A stretch of 64,000 nucleotides of DNA from Microbacterium aurantiacum (GTDB lineage Bacteria; Actinomycetota; Actinomycetes; Actinomycetales; Microbacteriaceae). A model generated the notes under the pieces. It was not told the DNA's origin, ran no database searches, and saw only the letters and a program-made list of their open reading frames with translations. This document shows, one piece after another, positions 28,681 to 37,158 of the stretch. The first letter of the stretch is position 1; each line of letters opens with the position of its first letter. The position numbers and the translations under genes were made by a program. The stretch spans positions 248,001 to 312,000 of the forward strand of contig NZ_PGGU01000005.1 of assembly GCF_002872075.1 (NCBI RefSeq), read 5' to 3'.

Positions 28681-28855
28681 CCACCGACATTCGCGCCGAG
28701 ACCGATTCAGGCGCGCCTGCCTGACCCTTCCTGCACGATTCCGCGGCTGGGATGAAGAGTGCACCGTTCCCGAGTTCGGTGCGTTCCCCCGTGTGTCGGC
28801 AGGCGCATCCTGGAGCGATCCGGGCGATCGACCCGGGCATGCAGAGGAGAAGGAA

Positions 28856-29380
28856 ATGACCGACACGCTGACGATCATCGGAAACGTCGCCACAGACCCG
28901 GTACTGGGTCGCACGCCCAGTGGGATCCCCGTGACGAACTTCCGGGTGGCGAGTTCCCAGCGAAGGTTCGACAACTCGACCCAGCAGTGGATCGAGACGA
29001 GTACCAACTGGTACTCGATCGCGGCGTTCCGGCAACTGGCCGAACATGCGAAGGCATCATTGCGGTCCGGGGACAGCGTCATCGTGACCGGGCGCCTGAA
29101 GATCCGCAACTGGGAGGCCAACGGCAAGCACGGCACGAGCGTCGACATCGATGCGGACACGATCGGCCACGATCTTCGATGGGGGACCGCGGCGTACGCT
29201 CGCGCCGCGCGCTCCGCGTCGGCCGAGAACCGTGCGCAGGCAGCGGCCGAAGCGAGCGCCGGGCAGGAGGAGGAAGAGAACGCCGTCGATCCTGACGAGG
29301 CGATGGCGTTGAGCGCAGCCGTGTGGACGACTCCGGATGCGGCGCCGGAGCTGGCCGATGCCGAGACCGCACCCTACTGA
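28856..29380 (+). CDS. ssb: Single-stranded DNA-binding protein (short paralog type)
   Basis: The OB-fold domain occupies residues 1-105 (TDTLTIIGNVATDPVLGRT, then NFRVASSQRRFDN, TNWYSIAAFRQLAEHA, GDSVIVTGRLKIRNWE). The tail of about 65 residues is Ala/Glu-rich (QAAAEASAGQEEEENAVDPDE) and ends AETAPY, without the DDDIPF tip that recruits partner proteins in the main SSB. At 174 residues and outside the rpsF-ssb-rpsR cluster, it looks like the second SSB of actinobacteria (SsbB-like), linked in other species to competence, stress or chromosome segregation. ATG 28856 has GGAGAAGGAA directly upstream. The 200-nt leader region holds no other gene. Confidence 0.88.
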   Translation: MTDTLTIIGNVATDPVLGRTPSGIPVTNFRVASSQRRFDNSTQQWIETSTNWYSIAAFRQLAEHAKASLRSGDSVIVTGRLKIRNWEANGKHGTSVDIDADTIGHDLRWGTAAYARAARSASAENRAQAAAEASAGQEEEENAVDPDEAMALSAAVWTTPDAAPELADAETAPY

Positions 29381-29459
29381 GCGATCGCGAGCGAACCAGG
29401 CGTCCCTTCGAGCGATTCAGCGCCGTTGTCGCCAGAGGCGGTCGTCGGAGCACGACCCG

Positions 29460-29465
29460 TAGACT
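29460..29465 (+). promoter_or_regulatory. -10 box of the 29472 lipoprotein gene, leaderless start
   Basis: TAGACT, then CGGATC, then GTG 29472. Confidence 0.5.
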
Positions 29466-29471
29466 CGGATC

Positions 29472-29969
29472 GTGCTCCGACGACCGAACGCCCCTGTTTC
29501 GCGCGCGACCCGGGGCGTACTGACCGCAGCGGCCGTCGCGATGCTGCTCACCGCATGCAGTCCCACGCCGAATCCGTCGACGAACCCCGAGCCTGCGGAG
29601 AGTGCGCCGGCCGCGACGGAGGCGCCCGAGGCGCCGGCATACGACCCAGCGGGCACGGCCGAGGCCAACCTGCCGGTCTTCACCGCCGTCACGCAGCAGG
29701 TGTGGGCTTCGGAACAGCGTGCGTCGGGCCGGGCGTACGTGGATGCTCTGGTTGCGGTCGGATTCGATCGCGCGCTCATGCAGGTCACGCCGGACGAGAC
29801 CACGGTCGGCAATGCGGTGGAGAGCTTGCAGTTCTCCGTCCGCTGGGGCGATGCGCACTGCCTGATCGGACAGGTGGGACCGTCGACCGGAGAGCCGGTC
29901 ACCGCCGTCATGGCACAGCTCGCCGAAGGGCGCTGCCTCGTCGGAACCACGCGACCGATCGACTGGTGA
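29472..29969 (+). CDS. Putative lipoprotein
   Basis: The 165-residue protein has a signal peptide with basic start (LRRPNAPVSRATRG), hydrophobic core VLTAAAVAMLLTAC and a lipobox LTAC with C29 as the lipidated residue. A Pro/Ala/Glu linker follows to about residue 60, then a domain of about 100 residues with two cysteines (DAHCLIGQV and EGRCLVGTT) that may form a disulfide. I do not recognise an enzymatic fold; it is likely a surface-attached protein of Microbacteriaceae. It is transcribed from its own leaderless promoter between ssb and ettA. Confidence 0.8.
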   Translation: MLRRPNAPVSRATRGVLTAAAVAMLLTACSPTPNPSTNPEPAESAPAATEAPEAPAYDPAGTAEANLPVFTAVTQQVWASEQRASGRAYVDALVAVGFDRALMQVTPDETTVGNAVESLQFSVRWGDAHCLIGQVGPSTGEPVTAVMAQLAEGRCLVGTTRPIDW

Positions 29970-30040
29970 CCTCGGCGCGGGCCTGGCCCCGATCCCGATG
30001 GGGCCACTCGGTCCCGGCAGGTGCGCACAGCGGAGGCCGG

Positions 30041-30046
30041 TAGGCT
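30041..30046 (+). promoter_or_regulatory. -10 box of ettA with a short leader
   Basis: TAGGCT predicts a start of transcription near 30053 and a leader of about 33 nt that contains AAGGAG (30072-30077), 8 nt before GTG 30086. Unlike most genes in this window this one is leadered. Confidence 0.4.
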
Positions 30047-30085
30047 GGAGTGTCGATCTTCGACGACACAGAAGGAGCGTTTTCG

Positions 30086-31757
<1,672 letters not shown>

Positions 31758-31765
<8 letters not shown>

Positions 31766-32264
31766 CCTTCGGCCAGGTGCAGCCTCGCCGGCTGAGGGCA
31801 GGCTGCACATCCCCATCCACCTGCGCTGGGGCGATCTCGACGCGTTCAATCACGTCAACAACACCTCGATGCTCAAGCTGCTCGAGGAGGCGCGGGTGCG
31901 CGCATTCTGGCGGGCAGGACCGGGGGAGGAGGCGCCGTCCACGGCGGTGCTGGACTCCGGCATCGACGAGGGCATCCTCACCCTCATCGCCCGCCAGGAG
32001 ATCGAGTACCTCGCTCCGGTGCCGTACCAGCGGCATCCGCTCGAGGTGCAGATGTGGTTCGGCAAGCTCGGCGGTTCCAGCATCGAGGTCTGCTACGAAG
32101 TTCACAACGACCCGTCGTTCCCGGAGCGTGTGATCTATGCGCGTTCCACGGCGATCATCGTCCTCGTGGATGCCGGCACCGGTCGGCCGACTCGGCTCAG
32201 CGACGAGATGCGTGACGCCTGGGAGCCGTTCATCGGCCCGCCGATCGAGTACAACCGCCGCTGA
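31758..32264 (+). CDS. Acyl-CoA thioesterase, hotdog fold (4HBT/FcbC-like)
   Basis: The 168-residue protein contains IHLRWGDLDAFNHVNNTSMLKLLEEAR, with the catalytic Asp and the NHVNN signature of the YbgC/FcbC hotdog thioesterases, then EIEYLAPVPYQRHPLEVQMW. It hydrolyses an acyl-CoA whose chain is unknown. Its GTG start lies within ettA (8-nt overlap), so it is co-translated with that gene, a pairing also seen in other actinobacteria. It converges on tesB with 12 nt between stops. Confidence 0.88.
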
Positions 32265-32276
32265 TCACCGTACGGG

Positions 32277-33164
32277 TCAAGGTGCTTCCGGCACCCGCAC
32301 CATGATCTCCTGCGCGACATTCGCGACCAGGGTGCCGCCCTCGGTGTAGATCCGGCCCGTCGCGAGTCCGCGTCCGCCGCGGGCGTTGGGCGACTCCTGC
32401 ACGTACAGGAGCCACTCATCGACACGTGCCGGACGGTGCCACCACATCGCATGGTCGAGGCTGGCCACTTTGAGCCCAGGAAGCGACCAATACGCCCCGT
32501 GGGCGCGCAGGATCGACTCCTGGATGGTCATGTCGCTCAGGTACGCGAGCGCCGCCCGGTGCAGCACCGGATCATCCGGAAGAGAGGCCCGCATCCGCAT
32601 CCAGACTCCCTGATGAGGGACGCGCTCGTCGTCGCTCGGAAGGTACAGCGGCGAATCGACGTGGCGGATGTCGGCGGCACGCTCGCTCAGCATCCGCACC
32701 ACGGCATCCGGAAGGCCGACGACACGGTCCTCGTCGGGGGAGAGCGTGTCAGGGGCGGGAACGCCCTCCGGCATCGGCACGGCATGCTCGAGGCCGGGAT
32801 CGTCGTCCTGGAAGGACGCGATCATCGAGAAGATCGGCACCCCGTTCTGATACGCCTGCGAGCGTCGCGTCGAGAAGGAACGGCCGTCGTGGATGCGGTC
32901 CACGGCGATCGTGATGCCCTGCGAGGAGTCGCCCGGTCTCAGGAAGTAGCCGTGCATCGAGTGCACGGTCCGATTCTCGGGAAGGGTGCGCTCCGCGGCG
33001 ATGAGGCTCTGCGCGAGCACCTGGCCGCCGTAGATGCGGCCGGTCGGCATCGGATGCGACGTGCCGGTGAAGATGTCCTCGGTCGTCCGTGCCTGCGAGA
33101 AGTCCAGATCGAGCACGTCCAGCAGGCGATCGACGGTGTTCCTCGCGTGCGTGTCCGCGCTCAT
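32277..33164 (-). CDS. tesB: Acyl-CoA thioesterase II
   Basis: The 295-residue protein is a double-hotdog thioesterase of the TesB family: N-terminal LDVLDLDFSQARTTEDIFTG and GRIYGGQVLAQSLIAAERTL, then HSMHGYFLRPGDSSQGITI, and in the second hotdog DMTIQESILRAHG and SLDHAMWWHRP with the catalytic Asp, followed by ARGGRGLATGRIYTEGG. TesB acts on medium- and long-chain acyl-CoA. ATG 33164 has AGAGG 5 nt upstream. It is divergent from the 33217 gene across a 52-nt region with overlapping -10 boxes. Confidence 0.95.
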   Translation of the reverse strand: MSADTHARNTVDRLLDVLDLDFSQARTTEDIFTGTSHPMPTGRIYGGQVLAQSLIAAERTLPENRTVHSMHGYFLRPGDSSQGITIAVDRIHDGRSFSTRRSQAYQNGVPIFSMIASFQDDDPGLEHAVPMPEGVPAPDTLSPDEDRVVGLPDAVVRMLSERAADIRHVDSPLYLPSDDERVPHQGVWMRMRASLPDDPVLHRAALAYLSDMTIQESILRAHGAYWSLPGLKVASLDHAMWWHRPARVDEWLLYVQESPNARGGRGLATGRIYTEGGTLVANVAQEIMVRVPEAP

Positions 33165-33203
33165 GTGTTCCTCTCCGCGACCGCAGGCATCGCCTGTCGT
33201 TGC

Positions 33204-33211
33204 TAGTTTAG
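33204..33211. promoter_or_regulatory. Overlapping divergent -10 boxes between tesB and the 33217 gene
   Basis: TAGTTT (33204-33209, plus) is 7 nt before GTG 33217, while TAAACT on the minus strand (33204-33209 complement region, reading CTAAACTAGC) faces tesB with a leader of about 35 nt carrying its ribosome site. Both polymerases could not occupy the site at once. Confidence 0.35.
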
Positions 33212-33216
33212 AGGGC

Positions 33217-33882
33217 GTGCCCCATCATCTCCTTCTCGCTGATCCGGAGACGTCCCGCGACGTGCTGACCTTCGTCGGCCGGGCGAAACGGATCTCAGAT
33301 GAAGGGGTTCGGCTGCAGGCCGCGAATGGCGTGCTCGCCCTGACGGCTGCCGCTCTCGCACCCCACGGTCTCTTCGACCAGACTCCGACGGTGCTCTCGA
33401 TGCGCATCGTCCACGTCGACCCCGAACTCGAGTGCGACATCGTCGTGGACTCGCTCGCCGAATCCGATGATGCGCATGCACTCGAGCTTCCGGAGACGGG
33501 TCTCTCGCCGGCCTGGGCGGGCATCGCGCCGCCACGCGGCGGGTGGGCGGCGTCCACGACGCTTCCGGCGTCCGTGATCGCGCAGCGCGCTCAGTGGGGC
33601 ATCTCCGCGGTCGCACGCGGAGCGACCCCCGGCGCCGGCGAGGAGGCGGTTCGAGCATTGCGCGCGGCCATCTGGGGTGAGCCCGACGAGGATCTCGGCG
33701 GTCTCCCGCGCGGGGTCGCCTTCGCCGCCGACGCCTTCGGATTCATCTCCGGTGAGGAACAGGTCCAGGTGACGCAGTCCGGCCGCTGGACGCGCCTCGC
33801 CTTCCGGCGCGGTCACGTTCTGGCCAGAGGGCCCGTCTCGACGGGGCTCACCGCCGTACGCGGCACCGGTTCCGCCGCCTGA
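33217..33882 (+). CDS. Conserved hypothetical protein
   Basis: The 221-residue protein starts VPHHLLLADPETSRDVLTFVGRA and contains LTAAALAPHGLFDQTPTVLSMRIV, LSPAWAGIAPPRGGW and a C-terminal PRGVAFAADAFGFISGEEQ then GRWTRLAFRRGHVLARGP. There is no signal peptide, transmembrane helix or known motif; it is rich in Ala, Glu and Pro. Proteins like this occur next to tesB in actinobacteria but I cannot name a function. The start is set by the TAGTTT box 7 nt upstream; in-frame codons before it lie inside the tesB coding region. Confidence 0.75.
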   Translation: MPHHLLLADPETSRDVLTFVGRAKRISDEGVRLQAANGVLALTAAALAPHGLFDQTPTVLSMRIVHVDPELECDIVVDSLAESDDAHALELPETGLSPAWAGIAPPRGGWAASTTLPASVIAQRAQWGISAVARGATPGAGEEAVRALRAAIWGEPDEDLGGLPRGVAFAADAFGFISGEEQVQVTQSGRWTRLAFRRGHVLARGPVSTGLTAVRGTGSAA

Positions 33883-33898
33883 TCGAGCGTCCTCTGTC

Positions 33899-35563
33899 TC
33901 AACGTGTGGCTGCGCGGCCGGCCTGGCGACCCGAGAACAGGCACCCGCCGAGGAAGGTCCCCTCCAGCGCACGGTAGCCGTGCACCCCGCCGCCGCCGAA
34001 GCCGCTCGCCTCGCCCGCGGCGAACAGTCCCGGGATCGGCGTGCCGTCAGCCCCGAGCGCACGACCGTCCAGGTCGGTCTCGATTCCGCCGAGCGACTTT
34101 CGGGTCAGGACGTGCAGCTTCACAGCGACGAGCGGTCCGGCGGCGGGATCCTGCAGGCGGTGCGGCGCCGCAGTGCGAATGAGCTTGTCACCCCGGTAGG
34201 CGCGCATCGAGCGGAGCATCCCGATCTGCGCATCCTTCGTGAAGTCGTTCTCCATCTCGCGGTCGCGGGCTGTCACCTCCTGACGCACACGGTCGATGTC
34301 GAGCGCATCGCCACCGGGATGACGGCGCATCTGCTCGAGCAGGGTCTCCAGGTCGTTCTCGACGATGAAGTCCTCGCCCTCGTCGAGGAAGGCCTGTACG
34401 GGCCCGGTGGGTCCCTTCGCGAGCCTCGACTTCAGCAGCAGCTTCACGTCCTTGCCCGTGAGGTCGGGGTTCTGCTCACTGCCGGACAACGCGAATTCCT
34501 TCTCGACGATCTGCCGGGAGGTCACGAACCAGGAGTGGTCGTGGCCTGTGCGCCGGAGATGCGCCAACGTGCCGAGCGTGTCGAAGCCGGGGAACAGCGG
34601 TACCGGCAACCGCGCGCCGGTCGCATCGAGCCAGAGAGAAGACGGTCCGGGGAGGATGCGGATGCCGTGCGCGGGCCACACCGGATCCCAGTTGGTGATC
34701 CCCTCGACGTAGTGCCACATCCGGTCCCCGTTGATGAGACGGGCGCCGGCGGCTGCACTCACCTCGTGCATCGAGCCGTCGACGTAGGCGGGAACACCGG
34801 TGAGCATGTGCTCCGGCGGTGTGCCGAGTCGGTCCGGCCAGGCGGCGCGGACGAGGTCGTGGTTGCCGCCGATGCCCCCGGACGACACGATCGTCGCGGC
34901 GGCGGTGACCTCGAAGTCCGCGGCGATGTCGCGAGAGGAGGCGGCGCCGCGGACAGCGTCATCGAGTGCGAGGAGATTGCCTCGCGCACCCGTGACCACA
35001 CCGTCGGTCACGATCAGTCCCGTCACGCGGTGGCGTGGAAGCACGACGAGGCGCCCTTCCGCCTCGGCCTGTTCGACGCGCACGATGAACGGGGCGACGA
35101 TCCCGGGACCGGTGCCCCAGGTGATGTGGAACCGGGGGACGGAGTTGCCGGGGCCGAGTGCACCGTAACCACCGCGTTCGGCCCAGCCGACGACGGGGAA
35201 GAACGACACCCCACGCTCGCGAAGCCAAGCTCGCTTCTCGCCCGAGGCGAACTCGAGATAGGCCTGCGCCCAGCGGCGCGGCCACTTGTCCTCCGGTCGG
35301 TCGAAGGCGGCGTTCCCGAACCAGTCCTGCGACGCGAGTTCGAGGGAATCCCTGATCCCCATCCGGCGCTGTTCGGGGGAGTCGACGAAGAACAGCCCTC
35401 CGAAGGACCACCAGGCCTGGCCGCCCAGGTTCGCACGGGACTCCTGATCGGCGATGATCACGCGACGGCCGGCGTCGAGCGCTTCGCAGGCGGCGACGAG
35501 ACCCGCCAGTCCCCATCCGATGACGAGGACGTCTGTGGACAGGGAGGCGGGGTGGTGCGTCAT
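33899..35563 (-). CDS. FAD-binding dehydrogenase (KstD/fumarate-reductase-like flavoprotein)
   Basis: The 554-residue protein has an N-terminal Rossmann motif DVLVIGWGLAGLVAACEAL (residues 10-28), an adenosine-binding DQESRANLGGQAWW, and a C-terminal GLFAAGEASGFGGGGVHGYRALEG with the flavin-contact Gly cluster. This architecture belongs to the FAD_binding_2 group often annotated as putative 3-oxosteroid dehydrogenase; the substrate is unproven. It overlaps glbO by 4 nt and is last in the mscS-glbO-dehydrogenase operon. No signal peptide is evident, so it is cytoplasmic. It converges on the 33217 gene. Confidence 0.85.
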   Translation of the reverse strand: MTHHPASLSTDVLVIGWGLAGLVAACEALDAGRRVIIADQESRANLGGQAWWSFGGLFFVDSPEQRRMGIRDSLELASQDWFGNAAFDRPEDKWPRRWAQAYLEFASGEKRAWLRERGVSFFPVVGWAERGGYGALGPGNSVPRFHITWGTGPGIVAPFIVRVEQAEAEGRLVVLPRHRVTGLIVTDGVVTGARGNLLALDDAVRGAASSRDIAADFEVTAAATIVSSGGIGGNHDLVRAAWPDRLGTPPEHMLTGVPAYVDGSMHEVSAAAGARLINGDRMWHYVEGITNWDPVWPAHGIRILPGPSSLWLDATGARLPVPLFPGFDTLGTLAHLRRTGHDHSWFVTSRQIVEKEFALSGSEQNPDLTGKDVKLLLKSRLAKGPTGPVQAFLDEGEDFIVENDLETLLEQMRRHPGGDALDIDRVRQEVTARDREMENDFTKDAQIGMLRSMRAYRGDKLIRTAAPHRLQDPAAGPLVAVKLHVLTRKSLGGIETDLDGRALGADGTPIPGLFAAGEASGFGGGGVHGYRALEGTFLGGCLFSGRQAGRAATR

Positions 35564-36009
35564 GATGTCTCCGTTGAATCCTGACTTGCTCGGGTCTCGA
35601 GCGTCTGGCGACCGCCCGAAACCGGACCGATGCCAGACGGCTCGAATGTGTTCACCATGGCATAGGCGGCTCGCTCAAGGTAGTCCCAAAGCGTGGCTTC
35701 GTGCAGAGGTGACAACTTCGCCTCTTCGACAGCGCTGCGCATGTGCCGGAGCCAACGATCGCGCGCATCGGGGTCGACGTGGAACGGCATGTGCCGCATC
35801 CGCAGGCGCGGATGTCCGCGTGTCTCGCCGTACGTGGTCGGCCCACCCCAGTACTGCTCGAGGAACAGCAGGAGCCGCTCCTCGGCAGGACCCAGATCCT
35901 CCTCGGGATACATGGGCTTCAGCACCGGGTCATCGGCGACGCCCCGGTAGAACGCGGAGACGATCTTCGCGAAGGTCTCACGGCCGCCGACCTCGTCGTA
36001 GAACGTCAT
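35560..36009 (-). CDS. glbO: Group II truncated hemoglobin (GlbO-like)
   Basis: The 149-residue protein begins TFYDEVGGRETFAKIVSAFY, then PVLKPMYPEEDLGPAEERLLLFLEQYWGGPTTY and PRLRMRHMPFHVDP, where the H of MRHMPF is the proximal heme ligand, and ends with WDYLERAAYAMVNTF. These are hallmarks of trHbO proteins, which bind oxygen and are associated with membranes or NO detoxification in mycobacteria. Its start overlaps the mscS stop (ATGA) and its stop overlaps the dehydrogenase start, so the three proteins are probably made together. Confidence 0.93.
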   Translation of the reverse strand: MTFYDEVGGRETFAKIVSAFYRGVADDPVLKPMYPEEDLGPAEERLLLFLEQYWGGPTTYGETRGHPRLRMRHMPFHVDPDARDRWLRHMRSAVEEAKLSPLHEATLWDYLERAAYAMVNTFEPSGIGPVSGGRQTLETRASQDSTETS

Positions 36010-37079
36010 TTCGTGTCCTTCGGCTCCGGTGAGTCTTTCGGTGTGTCCTTCTTGCGCCAGATGCCGCGCGAGACCTGTGGTACCCCGGTGACGGCGGTCG
36101 GGCGCGTCTTCGGCGGGTTGGCGCCGCGGACGCGCTGGGCGCCCTCCAGCCCCGACGGGACGACAGCAGCCATGCTCGGGACGGCGATCTCCTTGTCGGC
36201 GAGAGCGGCGCGCAGTCGCTTGCGCAGCTCCTGCGAGACGTCATCCTTCGCGTTCGCGCGAGCCTTGATCACGACGCGTACGACGAGAGCCTCGCCGCCG
36301 ATGGACTCCAGCCCCCAGATCTCCGGCTTCTCCACGATTCGCGTGCGCCACTTCGGGTCCTTCGCGAGCCCCTGTGCTGTTTCGAGCATGGTCTGCTCGA
36401 CGAGGTCTAGATCTGCGTCGGCGGGCACGCCGAGGTCGATGATGGCGCGCGCCCACCCCTGGGACATGTTGCCGATGCGCAGCACCTCGCCGTTTCGCAC
36501 ATACCAGAGCGTGCCGTTCACATCGCGGACCTGGGTGATCCGCACACTGACGTATTCGACGACACCGCTGGCCAGGCCGAGGTCGACCACGTCGCCGATG
36601 CCGATCTGATCTTCAGCGACGAGGAAGATGCCGTTGAGCACGTCCTTGACGATGTTCTGCGCACCGAAGCCGAGGCCTGCGCCCACCGCGGCCGTGAGGA
36701 GGGTGAGCGAGCCGAGCAGACTCTGGTCGAGAGCGTTGACGGTCAGCACGAGCGCGATCACGACGAGCATCACGTTGACGATGTTCTGCAGGATGCTGCC
36801 GAGCGTGCGGGTGCGCTGCACCAGCCGCATGTCCGCGAGGGGCGACCGCTCGAGCGCCTGAGTGTCGTCGACCGCGGCCTTGCTCTTCGCGGTGTCGACG
36901 ATGCGATGGACGACGCGGCGGATCACCAAGCGCAGGACGAGGGCGATGACGATGCAGCTGATGATGATCAGTGCGACGTGGAGCGCCCTCCACCCGACAC
37001 CAGTGAGGATGGCGAGCGCCGACTCCCACCAGGCGGGCACGATATCAGCGGGTGGCTCAGTGGTGTCGAAGGGGATCAT
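36006..37079 (-). CDS. Mechanosensitive ion channel, MscS family
   Basis: The 357-residue protein has an N-terminal helix (ALHVALIIISCIVIALVLRLVI), a second (ILQNIVNVMLVVIALVLTVNAL) and the pore helix LLTAAVGAGLGFGAQNIVKDVLNGIF, which carries the Gly/Ala knobs of MscS TM3; then the MscS beta domain (DQIGIGDVVDLGLASGVVEYVSVRITQVRD) and a cytoplasmic cage ending in a basic, disordered tail. It releases solutes under osmotic downshock. Two adjacent ATG codons (37082, 37079) are possible; AGAGGTG favours the second. It is first in an operon with glbO. Confidence 0.92.
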   Translation of the reverse strand: MIPFDTTEPPADIVPAWWESALAILTGVGWRALHVALIIISCIVIALVLRLVIRRVVHRIVDTAKSKAAVDDTQALERSPLADMRLVQRTRTLGSILQNIVNVMLVVIALVLTVNALDQSLLGSLTLLTAAVGAGLGFGAQNIVKDVLNGIFLVAEDQIGIGDVVDLGLASGVVEYVSVRITQVRDVNGTLWYVRNGEVLRIGNMSQGWARAIIDLGVPADADLDLVEQTMLETAQGLAKDPKWRTRIVEKPEIWGLESIGGEALVVRVVIKARANAKDDVSQELRKRLRAALADKEIAVPSMAAVVPSGLEGAQRVRGANPPKTRPTAVTGVPQVSRGIWRKKDTPKDSPEPKDTK

Positions 37080-37098
37080 CATCACCTCTGATCCTACT

Positions 37099-37145
37099 GA
37101 TCGGGCCTCTGCGCAGGCTGGAAGCGCTGCGGCAGAGGCCCGATC
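37099..37145 (-). terminator. Hairpin downstream of pepN
   Basis: A 14-bp stem (37099-37112 with 37132-37145) encloses a 19-nt loop with its own short internal pairing. It lies 14 nt beyond the pepN stop and upstream of mscS, so it can separate the two minus-strand genes. Confidence 0.65.
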
Positions 37146-37158
37146 GAGAGGCGGGGGA

